DNA from: Pomphorhynchus laevis
Lineage: Eukaryota > Acanthocephala > Palaeacanthocephala > Echinorhynchida > Pomphorhynchidae
Reading direction: 5' to 3'
DNA: 64,000 nucleotides
NCBI GenBank assembly: GCA_012934845.2
Contig: WNNJ02003522.1
Coordinates: 26,958-90,957, forward strand
A program made the translations under genes and the position numbers. The notes below the pieces were generated by a model. The model saw nothing but the letters and a program-made list of their open reading frames with translations. It ran no database searches and was not told where the DNA came from. Within the stretch, counting starts at the first letter, position 1, and every line of letters starts with the position of its first letter. Below, one piece after another: positions 22,848 to 33,825 of the stretch.

Positions 22848-23573
22848 AATATAAATGTTATTCAGTGAGTTATGCTAAGGGCGGTGCGTCTCTGTAGGAC
22901 ATGAAATAGAAAGAAACTTTATGCTTTTGCTACAAGAGTCTGTGCGGCGGAAAGCGCCTATACAGCAGTTAGGCTGATTCCATTTTGAGTTCTTTAATGA
23001 AAATCAAACATCGCGGACTTTAATCTATCTCTATCTTCATGGCTAAGATCATGTTAAGTCTGATACTGAAACCTATTAACTTAAAATAGTTCCTAATGAT
23101 CTGACTGCAAGTCTCTGAACTATCAGCAACAATTTTCAAATGCCTTAATTGGCCGTTGTCAAGCATTTTTCATATACGAAAAAGATGCATATCCTACCCA
23201 TTATTTTATCTATCAGAGGAGATAACGGTTGAAAGAACTTGCTTTACAGAGTCAACATCTAGCTTAATCCGAACTAAACTATTATGGATGCGTGATTCGC
23301 CTAAGTTCGCAATTATAAAACAAATATTCCGATCGAATGTTCTGCGATAATATCGTTTCTCGTATGTGCCTACAAGAGTATTCGTGCAATCGGATGCTTA
23401 TGTGATTTTTCACAGATATTATCTGAGCTAGAGTGTATATGTAATTGAAGTGTTTAATTAACTGCCGATAATGTTGTCTTGTGTAGTATTCATGCGATTG
23501 AGTACAGATAGAATGATTATCCTACTTTTTATCGAAAGGTTGCAGTTTTGCTTGGATGTATGATTTTGTGTGA
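22848..23573. other. No recognisable gene
   Basis: I found no RT, endonuclease or ORF1 motif in either orientation. The sequence is moderately AT-rich. It may include the decayed 5' part of family E. Confidence 0.4.
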
Positions 23574-23639
23574 TAAGGTAATCTCGATATTGAGGTGGAC
23601 TCAGGTTGAGTCCATCTCAATATCAGGTGGATTATCTTA
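23574..23639. repeat. 66-nt imperfect hairpin
   Basis: TAAGGTAATC (23574-23583) pairs with GATTATCTTA. The inner arm GATATTGAGGTGGACTCA (23586-23603) pairs with its complement 23607-23624, with one G-U. The terminal loop is only three bases, which argues against a normal pre-miRNA. The identity is unknown. Confidence 0.6.
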
Positions 23640-23839
23640 GTTGTTAAAATAACGTTTTGCTTGTGATGTAATTTGATCCGATATTACGGCAGTAATAACA
23701 GATTTGCATTTATCTTTGTGTGCGAATGAGGTGTGGAACATATGTGAACATCTTATTATAATATTATTACATCATCGCATTATTATAATGAGGTGTGGAC
23801 AAGATATTATAATTGTTGAGAACACAGTCATGGTGAATA

Positions 23840-25437
23840 CTTGTATCATTGTCATCGTTATTGTAACATCTCCGAACAACCGATTCAACATTCCAGTAAC
23901 ATCTCCGATCACCGTATCAACATTCCACTAATAATCTACATCCTTCCATCAAAATCATTTCCAGTAACATTTCCGAAAGAAAATGTTACCCTCTCCCTAA
24001 GAAACAATCGCTTGACCCCTCCCTTTTTCTAGCTATCGACCTATTTCACTACTTCCTACTCTTTCTAAGCTCTTAGAACGCCTCATCTTAATACAGATCA
24101 ACGCTTATATCCTCTGATCCATTCTGTACCATCCTTTACAATCCGCTTTTCGCTCTAATCACTCCACAGATATCGCCTGCATAAAAGTTTACAACGACTT
24201 ACTCATTTCTTGAGACAAGGCTCTATATAGTGTACTCATCTCCCCCAACCTCTCCTCCGCCTTCGACATTGTTGATCACTCCGTCCTCCTTTCTCGACTT
24301 CGTTATGATTACGAATTTTCTTCCTCCTCCGTAGCATGGTCTGCCTCATATCTATCCGACCGTTCATTTCGCGTCTGTTCTAATTCATCATCCTCCTCTC
24401 CCATCCCTAATTTTTGCGGGGTCCCACAAGGTTCAGTCCTAGGCCCCATGCTTTTCTCTCTTCTGCTTGGCGATCTATCTCCGTTTATCAAACATTACTC
24501 CTTTTACGTCATGCAATACGCCGATGACATCCTCATCTATGATCATGCACCCGCACATCGCATACACGACATCGGTATTTCTGCCTCGAACTGTCTTTAT
24601 TCTATCTACGAACGTCTCTCCAATCTCCATCTCGTTCTAAACCCCGACAAGTCTAAAATTGTGTGGATCCTCCCCCGTAAACCAAACTTATCTCCTCCCA
24701 CTGTATCTTTTGCCTCATCGATCATCTCAATAGTACACAATCTCACTTTCTTAGGCTTCCATTTTGATTATCACCTTTCCCTTAAACCCTTCGTCCCTGA
24801 CAAGGTCAGCTCGTCTAACTTAATTCTCCGTGACATCCGCCGTATCCGGCTCCTTATTGACTTCCCTTCTTGTATGTCTATTTTTTTGTCGCTTCTTTTC
24901 GCTAAAATCGATTACTGCCTTAGCCTCTTCGCCAATTCTCCAAAATCCATCATCATACCCCTACAACGCATCATCAACTCCGCCGTTCGAGTGGCCTTTC
25001 GTCTCCGTCGCTTCGACCACATATCCACATATATTGGCCGACTCTCCTGGCCTACCATTCACATCCGCATCAAACTCCGCCTTCTTCTTGTAACTTTTCG
25101 TCTCATCGCTGTCGGCTCCCCGTCGTTTATCAACCTACCTTTCTTAGACGACACTCGCCCCACCTCGCTATCGCTGCGTTCCCGTCATACCCTCTTACTC
25201 CACGTTCCTAATTACTCCAACAACCATGGTCTCTGATCCTTCCTCGTCGCCGCCTCACTCGCCTGGAATCAACTCCCTCTCGACTTCAGCCGCGCTCCCT
25301 CCTTTATCACATTCATACACCTTCTACGTGCACACCTTCTCAACACATGATTTACATTTATGTTTTGTTGTGGTCATGTAAGCGTGCGCTGGCACGCATT
25401 TGCCACGTTAAAATAAATCTTTTTTAAACTGATTCAA
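23840..25437 (+). mobile_element. Family A copy A1, internally deleted
   Basis: The 5' part (23840-23985) resembles ORF1 sequence of other A copies (CTCCGATCAACCGATTCAAC-type stretches). It is fused directly to the RT at 23990, so the rest of ORF1 and the endonuclease are deleted. The RT is broken up to 24447, including an in-frame LIS-stop. It is then open (24448-25236) with MQYADDILIYDH (YADD), FLGFHFDYHLSLKPF and FRLRRFDHISTY. A stop interrupts the C-terminus near 25234. The 3' end carries the family hairpin GCGTGC-GCTG-GCACGC (25382-25397) and the tail TTAAAATAAATC. A 1.44-kb part is almost identical to copy A3, defects included. Confidence 0.85.
24448..25236 (+). pseudogene. Family A reverse transcriptase, palm to thumb
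   Basis: The 262-codon frame begins at LFSLLLGDLS, just after the GVPQGSVLGP box, which is in another frame upstream. YADD is present. The thumb and C-terminal motifs PSCMSIFLSLLFAKIDYCLS, LPLQRI-equivalent PLQRIINSAVRV and SFINLPFLDDTRP follow. The element belongs to the L2/CR1 side of the LINEs by its RT wording. Fingers and endonuclease are lost, so it is not functional. Confidence 0.8.
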
Positions 25438-25449
25438 GACTCCACTCCT

Positions 25450-28400
25450 GTCACACATGCCCCAACCTATCTTAATTATCCTTACTCTACCTCACACGTA
25501 TTAATTCCAAATAATTTACATCATTCCTTCAAAATCATATCCAGTCACATCTCTGATCAACCGATTCAACACCCCGCTCCTGTCACACTTGCTCCAACCA
25601 ATATTAATTCTCTATCAAGCACCCCTGTCATTTCCACTTCTAGATGCTCATCTGTCTCGACTCCTACGAGCTCTGTCCGTCCACCACTTCCACGAAATCG
25701 TTTTCCTTCGCGCGATCGCTGTATTATCATATCAAACTTAAAGCTTTTCGAATCTGCTTCTCCACAATCTTGCCTCGATAATGATGTATCTGCTTTCAGT
25801 AAGATAACCCATCCCTCATTAATAATATCTCTCCTGTATCCTGTATTCGTTTAAACAAATTCACTAAATTCAATCATATCAGTCCTCCACTCTTAAAAAT
25901 CGATTTCCGACATAGTTCACATGCCTCTTCGGTACAATCCTAAAGTTTTAAACTTCTTACCACTTCATCTACTTGTATCTTTTCTGAGCGCTCTCTCTAT
26001 ATGATATTGCCCAGCTCAATTCAGCTCGCATGTAGAAACATCGACGTGAAACAAACGGTGAGTCATCTCTATCAATCTGTAAAATCAACGGAAATTTTCA
26101 CGTCTTACGCATAGGCCAATATTCCGACGGCGTCCCGTCTCTCCCCAGTATTCTTTGCCAGTCAATCTCGCTTCTGAACATATTTTTCGACTTAGTCTTT
26201 TTAACATTCGCTTCATTCTTCATAAAGTTAATCTGCTCCTTGATATCTTCGATCAATTATCTCTCGATATTCTCTGCATTACTGAATCCTGGCACTCTGA
26301 TTCCGACGATCTTGCTATTCGTCGTCTATGTCGCTTTGGTTGTTCTTTAGATTGATCAGCTCGTCCAATTGCCTCTTTCACGTCTACTGCTTGTAACCAT
26401 GGCAGTATTGTTGCCAATGCTCGTCACCCAATGTCTCTAAGTAAAATTGACGTTATCATCCGTTACACTTCGTTCGAACTATTTATATGCAGATTATCAA
26501 CTCCTTTCCCTCTGGAACTTGTGATTGTATACCATCCAGGTTCAATTGCCGCCTCACGTATGTTCTTTAACGACCTTGCAGATCTTATATATCACTCCTT
26601 CATTTGTTCTCAATGACTTTAACATTCGTCTTGATCGCCGGCTGACTCTAACTCTATCACTTTAACTAATATTTTTTCTGATTTTTACTATAAATTACTT
26701 TCAACAAGCCCAAATTATATTCTCGGGTGTGTTCTCGACATAACTGATGTTCCTAACTGCTTCAATGACTATACCTCCTTGTTAATTACTGATCCTGGTT
26801 TGTCCGATCATTTCCTTGTCACTCTTACTCCTACTCGTCCCCATCCTTCTTTCCCCGCCTCCACCATTATCCACACAAAGTCGACCCTGGAAACTTCTCG
26901 ATATCCCTATTCTCTGCACAGCCTTACACAATTCTTCACTCTTTTCAATTCCTCTTAACTATCTCTCTCCCGATGATCTCTGCATTCTGTTTGATTCTGA
27001 ACTTACGCCGATCCTCAATAACCTTCTGCCCATCCGACTCCGTCGTTCTCTGCGCTTGCGCCATGCTCCCTGGTTCGATTCTGACTAGAGTCTTTCTAAG
27101 CGTCCACTCCGACACTCCTTTCGTGTGTATAATCGCTTTCTTAAACGTTCCCCCAACTCACTCACTCCAAATCTTCGTGATTCCTACTTTTCTCTACGAC
27201 GTTCACATCTCATTCTTATACGTACTAAACGTACTCTCTTTTGGCGAAATCAACTCGAGTCATCTTCCAACTCTAAATCTCATTGGAAAATCTTAAACTC
27301 AATTCTTTCACGATCATCTACACCTTATAATATAAATCCTGGAGAATTTTCCGCTTATCTACAAACTAAGCTATCTAATTTACTTTCCCTACTACCCATA
27401 GCCGCATTGTACCCTCTCTTCTCTTTAAATACTTCCCTCCCAGAGCTATTCCACCTTCTTCCCGTTTCATCTGATGAAGTTTCTTCGGTTCTGCTGTCAT
27501 TACCTAATAAAACCTCTCCCTCTGACACGATTAACACTCACTTGCTTAAAAATATCTGCTCATCTATCTCAACCTTCCTAACCACATTGTTCAACTCGTC
27601 CATTCCGTAGCCGTACATTTCCTTCCATCTGGAAATGCGCCACTGTTCGTCCTATCATCAAAAAGCAATCTCTCGACTCTTCACTACCATCTTCGTACCG
27701 TCCTATCTCACTTCTCCCAACCCTCTCTAAACTCCTTGAGCATATCGTTCTCAAGCAAGTTAATACATATATATTTTCCTCCAATTTATTTCCTCCCTTC
27801 CAAGCCGCTTTTCGCTCTAATTACTCAACTGAACTTGTCTGTATTAAAGTTTATAACGACTTACTCATTCCCGCGATCATAAATTATGTAGTGTCATAGT
27901 TTCTCTTGATCTATCGTCTGCTTCGGACATCGTCGATCACTCGATTCTTCTTTATCGCCTTCGTCATGATTGTGGCTTCTCTTTACCCACTGTATCATGG
28001 TTTTCTTCATATCTATCAAACCGTACATTTCGCGTCTATTCTAACTCTTCTCTCTCCCATCCTACGTCCATTCCGTCCGGTGTTCCACAAGGCTTAGTAT
28101 TAGGCCCTATGCTTTTCTCTTCTTCTCGGTGATTTGTCTTCGATTTCTCATACATTTAACTTACATGTTATGCAATATGCTGATGACATTCTCATCTATG
28201 CTCATGCACCTGTTTATCGTATTCACGATCTTAGTGTTTCTGCTTTCGACTGTCTTGTCTCAATTTCCAATCATCTTTTATCCCTTCGATCCTACCTCGA
28301 CGCCTCGGCTTAAAACCTCCCTCAGTATCATTAAATTCTACAATTCTTCCTATCGTTGATAATCTCGTTTTTCTAGGCTTCCATTTCGACAACCGACTTT

Positions 28401-28985
28401 CACTTAAACCTTTCGTTAGAGATAAAGTACGCTCATCTACCTTGATACTCCGCAACCTCCGTCAAGTTCGTAGATTGATCGATTTCCCTTAATTTTCCAA
28501 CTCACCCAAATCCACTCGTCTTCCCCATACGACGCATCGTCAACGCAGCCGTCCGAATTCTCCTCCGTTTTCGTCGGTTTGATCATACATCCTACCATCT
28601 TGCTTCTCTCGATTTGCCTACAATTTACTGTCGTGTTCAAATTCGTCTTCTCTCGTCGCTTTCCGCCTTGTAACTTCTCATACCCCTTCATTTCTCGACC
28701 TTCCTTTTCTTGATAATTCTCGTCCTGTTAACTGTTCCTTGCGTTCCTGTAATTCACTTTTACATGTCCCAAACTACTCTACCTTCCTTAGACTCCGCTC
28801 ATTCCTGGTGGCTGCTCCTCCATCGTGGAATTATCTGCCCATTCATATACGCCAATCAACTTCCCTGCAGTACTTCAAACACCAAATCCGATCCCATTTT
28901 AACAATTTATCCGCTTGATTTTTTCATTTTTTGTTAGTGGACTTGTAAGCGTACAGCTTGTACGCATTTGCCACATTAAATAAAT
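25450..28985 (+). mobile_element. Family A copy A2, near full length but frameshifted
   Basis: Order of parts: ORF1 C-terminal block (about 25690-26150: RCIIISNLKLFESAS, ETNGESSLSI, NGNFHVL); endonuclease (26155-26830: LSLFNIRFILHKVNLLLDIF, ILCITESWHSDSDDLAIRRL, VIVYHPGS, LSDHFLVTL); linker (27000-27300); RT (27450-28700: SLPNKTSPSDTI, a damaged DLSSAFDIVDHS equivalent, GVPQG, MQYADDILIYAH). The C-terminus runs to about 28900. At least eight frameshifts or stops are needed. The 3' hairpin is GCGTAC-AGCTT-GTACGC (28949-28965), followed by CCACATTAAATAAATC. It resembles A7 more than A1 or A3. Confidence 0.85.
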
Positions 28986-29109
28986 CTGTATTATTGTTAA
29001 TTATGTTTATATAAATTATTTATTTAAATAAAATTTAGTTTTTTATAATAACATTAAATAAGCGTAAATTTTATATTGACTATGACTGCTTATTCATAAT
29101 GTCATAAAG

Positions 29110-29478
29110 CTTCTATCTACGAGAACCATGATATCCGCTGCGTATTTTATAGTTAGTGGAATTGAGCCTAATCAAGGATGCGTTATCGCTAGAGGGCGAC
29201 AAGGAATATTTAGCATAAAGAAAATGAACAGCACTAGTGAATTAATCAAAGAAGCCACACTAGTTCAAGGAAATGTTGATAAGACACAGAAACGTGGTCT
29301 CAATGTGATGGAACTTGTCCACATCTATATATTCAAATACAGAAAGTTAAGGAATATTACAGAAAATTTATACAACGCGTTTCAGATTTATCCAATAATC
29401 AGTAAGATCACAATTCATACAACTATAATGAGTGCAAGGATCGGACAGTTTTTGAACTACATACCATCTTGTAAATAA
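29110..29478 (+). CDS. Acid ceramidase / NAAA-like amidase, C-terminal part
   Basis: The segment reads LLSTRTMISAAYFIVSGIEP, then NQGCVIARGRQGIFSIKKM. This matches the family PAYFI-GG-GEGCVITR-R block. The C-terminus is ENLYNAFQIYPIISKITIHT, then IMSARIGQFLNYIPSCK and a stop, matching YDVL-KPVLNK-TVYTT and GQFETYLRDC. The middle is shortened: VQGNVDK stands where VQTNYD lies (catalytic-site Asn) and the block up to the family Arg is reduced, with KRGLN as the only candidate. It continues the frame that stops at 18274. The stop TAA lies inside AATAAA (29474-29479). The gene is either split by insertion or spliced across 10.8 kb. Confidence 0.8.
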   Translation, partial: LLSTRTMISAAYFIVSGIEPNQGCVIARGRQGIFSIKKMNSTSELIKEATLVQGNVDKTQKRGLNVMELVHIYIFKYRKLRNITENLYNAFQIYPIISKITIHTTIMSARIGQFLNYIPSCK

Positions 29479-29529
29479 ATGTTACCGCTGTTTGAAAATA
29501 TTTTTACACGAATATTATTGTTAAATAAT

Positions 29530-29640
29530 TTTAATTTGTAAATTAAAAATGACACCTTTTTAACAGCATTGGTTTATGTTATAACAGAAATTGATCATGA
29601 TATTTAATAGCAATATAATGTACATTTAAGCCCTTATTAT
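29530..29640. repeat. Dispersed 105-bp repeat unit, single copy
   Basis: The stretch from TTTTAATTTGTAAATTAAAA to TGTACATTTAAGC, with the ATAACAGAAATTGATCATGA core, matches three tandem units at 45957-46490. It begins 50 bp after the ceramidase-like stop codon. Confidence 0.75.
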
Positions 29641-29739
29641 TGCTATGCAGAGTATAACCCACAAGGATTATTTACTCGATTACAACAAATCATTGATAAA
29701 GTCAATAAAATAAATTAAAAGTAAGGCGATACTCGAAGA

Positions 29740-30260
29740 CACGGGCTGCTACAATAATTAAGAACATCCACTAGAAAACTAGATACGGGTAGTGCAATCA
29801 AATCGCAAGGAATACCGTTCCAATCTCGTAATGCTCTGTAGGATAATCAAGATGATGTGTTACTTGATCCATGTTTACAATTTATCAGATAAAACGAGTG
29901 TCCCTATGGCACCGTCTTCTATTTGTTACCACACATTGTTGTGGATACCCGTGAATTCACTTTCACATAAAGTAAAATAGTAAAATATCTAGGTACATTA
30001 ACCTGAAACGGACACTATTAGCATTCACCGCAAGTAGGCGTTGTAAATAGCTCAGATTTGAAATTTCAGTGTATAATTTGCTACCACGTCGTAGAATACA
30101 TTCTAAACTGTTAGCTGGAAAATTCGCTTGGAAACTGTATTCTAAATGAAAACGTACTAGATATTTATAAAAGACGCCAAATCATGAAGGTGATAGGTGC
30201 GAAAGAACATTCTTAATAATGTAAAGTTTTCTGTTAGCTTCAGCACATATCCGAGCAGTG
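29740..30260 (-). pseudogene. Family G CR1-like LINE, RT C-terminal fragment
   Basis: The minus strand reads YKYLVRFHLEYSFQANFPA, then LECILRRGSKLYTEISNLSY, and lower down LSYRALRDWNGIPCDLIALP, then VSSFLVDVL. These match LVRPHIEYCVQAVFPY, LESILRRGSRM and LSHRALNAWNTLPGEIA of family B ORF2. Frameshifts lie between the blocks. There is no catalytic region. Confidence 0.7.
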
Positions 30261-30330
30261 CCAACTTTAGTTCTCAAGATTCGATTCCAAATTATTCCCA
30301 AATCGCCCAAAGCGCATATGACCACATTTT

Positions 30331-32290
30331 AGCACATTAATCAGACGTGATTTCCGCTCGATCACTCCGTCTTTCCGTGATTCCTATCTTGCTCTTCGCC
30401 GTTCTCATCTCAACCTACTACGTACCAAATGCAACTCCTTCTGGCAGCATAAAATCATCACTTCATTCAACTCTAAGACTCTCTGGCGTACTTTTAACTC
30501 AATCTTTGCTCGCTCTTCTTCGCCGTACAACATCAATGCCAATGATTATTCGTCATTTCTTCAGACTAAAGTGTCCACGTTGCTCTCTCACACCCCGTCT
30601 ACATCCTATCCCACTCTGCCCAGTCTAATCTCATCCTTCCGGAACTCTTTCATCTTCTCCCTGTCTCACCTACAGAAGTATCATCTGTCCTCATGTCCTT
30701 GCCCAACAAAACCTCACCTGCCGATCCCCTGCCTACTCACATATTAAAATCTATATGCTCATCGATATCCCCATTTCTCACAACCTTGTTTAACTCGTCC
30801 ATCCGCAGTCGTATCTTCCCTTCACACTGGAAATCCGCAATCGTTCGTCCCCTCCCTTAAGAAACAATCGCTCGACCCCTCCCTTTTTCTAGCTATCGAC
30901 CTATTTCACTACTTCCTACTCTTTCTAAGCTCTTAGAACGCCTCATCTTAATACAGATCAACGCTTATATCCTCTGATCCATTCTGTACCATCCTGTACA
31001 ATCCGCTTTTCGCTCTAATCACTCCACAGATATCGCCTGCATAAAAGTTTACAACGACTTACTCATTTCTTGAGACAAGGCTCTATATAGTGTACTCATC
31101 TCCCTCAACCTCTCCTCCGCCTTCGACATTGTTGATCACTCCGTCCTCCTTTCTCGACTTCGTTATGATTACGAATTTTCTTCCTCCTCCGTAGCATGGT
31201 CTGCCTCATATCTATCCGACCGTTCATTTCGCGTCTGTTCTAATTCATCATCCTCCTCTCCCATCCCTAATTTTTGCGGGGTCCCACAAGGTTCAGTCCT
31301 AGGTCCCCTGCTTTTCTCTCTTCTGCTTGGCGATCTATCTCCGTTTATCAAACCTTACTCCTTTAACGTCATGCAATACGCCGATGACATCCTCATCTAT
31401 GATCATGCACCCGCACATCGCATACACGATATCGGTATTTCTGCCTCGAACTGTCTTTCTTCTATCTACAAACGTATCTCCAATCTCCATCCCGTTCTAA
31501 ACCCCGACAAGTATAAAATAGTGTGGATCCTCCCCCCATAAACCAAACATATTTCCTCCCACTGTATCTTTTGCCTCATCGATCATCTCAATAGTACACA
31601 ATTTCACTTTCTTAGGCTTCCATTTCGATGATCACCTTTCCCTTAAACCCTTCGTCCGTGACAAGGTCCGCTCATCTAACTTAATTCTCCGTGACATCCG
31701 CCGTATCCGCCCCCTTATCGACTTCCGTTCTTGTATGTCTCTTCTTTCATCGCTTCTTTTCCCTAAAATCGATTACTGCCTTAGCCTTTTCGCCAATTCT
31801 CCAAAATCCATCATCCTACCCCTACAACGAATAATCAACACCGCCGTTCGAGTGCTCTTTCGTCTCCGTCGCTTCGACCACACATCCACATATTTTGCCC
31901 AAATCTCCTTGGCCCACCATCCACATCCGCATCAAACTACCGCCTTCTTCTCGTTACCTTTCGTCTCATCGCTGTCGGCTCCCCATCGTTCATCAACCTT
32001 CCTTTCTTAGACGATACTCGCCCCACCTCGCTATCGCTTCGTTCCTGTCATACCCTCTTACTCCACGTTCCTAATTACTCCAACAACTACGGTCTCCGAT
32101 CCTTCCTCGTCGCCGCCTCACTCGCCTGGAATCAACTCCCTCTCGACGTCCGCCGCGCTCCCTCCTTTATCACATTCATACACCTTCTACGTGCACACCT
32201 TCTCAACACATGATTTACATTTATGTTTTGTTGTGGTCATGTAAGCGTGCGCTGGCACGCATTTGCCACGTTAAAATAAATCCTTTTTTT
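30331..32290 (+). mobile_element. Family A copy A3, 5'-truncated
   Basis: The copy starts in the linker upstream of the RT (CGTGATTTCCGCTC, as at 56028). It runs through the finger block PNKTSPADPLPTHILKS (30698-30760), GVPQGSVLGPLLFSLL (about 31275-31325) and MQYADD (about 31370), to the thumb ORF at 31735-32010. Hairpin GCGTGC-GCTG-GCACGC is at 32245-32260 and the tail ends near 32290. From 30845 on it is nearly identical to A1 and carries the same premature stops. Family B starts right after its tail. Confidence 0.85.
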
Positions 32291-32680
32291 AACCGGTTTG
32301 AAAACTCCATTCATAAATTTTATTAACTTAATTTATCACGTTAAAAAAAGTATTGATTATTAAAGTTCTTACAATTACAGAAAAGTTGCAGATTACAGTT
32401 GCAGATTCCAGTCTTTCACCTTAAAAAAATTTGGTTTCTGATAAACATACAATTACAGTTCCAGATTACAGTTGCAGATTACAGAAAAATTTGGTTTCTC
32501 ATAAACATACAATTATAATTTGAGCTTATAATTCCGAATTGGGCGATTAGAAATTGATAGATTCGCTTGATTGATGTTAGGACTCGAGCAATCCTAGAAA
32601 ATATTTTCGTTTCTTATAAACATACAAGTTTCAAATTCTAAGCTGCTAACAAATAACTATTTACACATACAAATTTCACA

Positions 32681-33751
32681 ATGAAGAAAGCAAATTCGAA
32701 GAGAGCGTCAAACACTATACATATCACGCAACATCGTAATGCGTATAAGCGGCTAGAGGTCGAATGCTGCAATAAAGGCTGTGAAGTGTGGTCTATTGTC
32801 GACATTCCTTTAAATACCGAGTCGTCACTCAAGAGCAAGGACTTTTATTGCGGCTTTTGTTCTGCTACAATGATTTCGGCCCTCCAAATGAAACTAGTGC
32901 AAGATATGGTTTGTGATGTGAATTGTTGTGATATATCGTTACCTATCAACTTAAATGACGTTCGTGTCTCTCAAGACAGCACGGACCATCAAACTTCGAT
33001 AAACACTTGTACCGTTAATCCTGTCGTTAAGCTGCCATTAGATGACAGTTCAACTCCTGACCTATGTGAACCGAGGATTGAATTACCTTCACTGTCATCT
33101 ACGCATCAGCACGATAATACTTCAAATGTCGAACTTCAAATGCTGTCATCCTTTCAGGACAAAGAAAAATCGGTCATTCATGTTGAACAAACTACACCAG
33201 CTGTAAACAAAGGAAGGGTATGGCGCAACACTCTATTGCAACCTACACGAAACGCTGGATCGACATACCATCAATTGGGTGAAATCAGAGGTAGCGATTC
33301 GAGTGGGGCCATCGATAGAAAACAGAAGGCCAAAAATAAGAATAAATCAGGAAATTATTTACCTTCAAATGGTCAGAGCATTTCTTTGGACAACGCTCCT
33401 TCTACAAACTACCGTTCGCATCCAGATAGGTCTTGCAATATCTTATTTAGTGGTATCGCTGAATCAAAGGCCAGTAACTCACAAACACGTATGAATGATG
33501 ATGTGTCCAGCCTCCGTACTGTGTTCTGTCAGTTACTCTTAGAAGGTGATGAGAAGCTAGTTTCTACTCTGAAGGTTACAAAGTTGTTTCGACTTGGAAA
33601 AAAGGTGGTAGAGAAACCAAGATTGTTGAAAGTTGTATTATCTTCCGCAAAACATGCAGACCTTTTGCTCAAACGTGGTTTTCGACTTAAAGATTATCCA
33701 CATCGTATTCTTAAGGATCTGAGTCTCGAAGATCGTTTAAAGTTGAAATAA
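32681..33751 (+). CDS. Family B ORF1 protein (Cys finger and RNA-binding-like C-terminus)
   Basis: A 356-residue reading. An N-terminal Cys motif at about residues 28-66 (VECCNKGCEVWSI, then DFYCGFCSA) resembles the PHD-like finger of CR1 ORF1 proteins. A polar middle follows. The C-terminal block begins SCNILFSGIAESKAS and contains RMNDDVSSLRTVF, KVTKLFRLGKK, LLKVVLSSAKHADLLLK and ILKDLSLEDRLKLK. A TAA then interrupts; the frame continues AKTVLRNRLSEGETNL and NFQVVRWHPVVRWNP to a stop near 33878, matching families C and D. In LINEs ORF1p binds the RNA. The premature stop would remove the last 40 or so residues. Confidence 0.85.
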   Translation: MKKANSKRASNTIHITQHRNAYKRLEVECCNKGCEVWSIVDIPLNTESSLKSKDFYCGFCSATMISALQMKLVQDMVCDVNCCDISLPINLNDVRVSQDSTDHQTSINTCTVNPVVKLPLDDSSTPDLCEPRIELPSLSSTHQHDNTSNVELQMLSSFQDKEKSVIHVEQTTPAVNKGRVWRNTLLQPTRNAGSTYHQLGEIRGSDSSGAIDRKQKAKNKNKSGNYLPSNGQSISLDNAPSTNYRSHPDRSCNILFSGIAESKASNSQTRMNDDVSSLRTVFCQLLLEGDEKLVSTLKVTKLFRLGKKVVEKPRLLKVVLSSAKHADLLLKRGFRLKDYPHRILKDLSLEDRLKLK

Positions 33752-33825
33752 GCAAAAACAGTATTACGAAACCGGCTATCTGAAGGTGAAACGAACTTAT
33801 ACATACGAAATTTTCAGGTTGTCAG

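Larger units (their letters stand above)
18257..29109. other. About 10.8-kb interruption of the acid ceramidase-like frame
   Basis: The coding sequence reads ...DKAI-K up to 18262 and resumes LLSTRTMISAAYF at 29110. No GT donor lies between the last homologous codon and the TGA at 18272. ATAAA is present at both edges (18257-18261 and 29104-29108). Just inside them CATTATGAATA (18267-18277) faces its exact complement TATTCATAATG (29091-29101). This looks like a 5-bp target duplication and terminal inverted repeats of a DNA transposon later filled with LINEs. A non-canonical intron is the alternative. Confidence 0.45.

Noticed and set aside
23574-23639. Pre-miRNA call
   Set aside because: A three-base terminal loop and lack of expression or conservation data do not support a miRNA annotation.
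24309-24491. Minus-strand frames seen at 24309 and 31169 (near-identical 60-codon readings)
   Set aside because: They are complements of the family A RT GVPQG-YADD region; their similarity follows from the shared LINE sequence.
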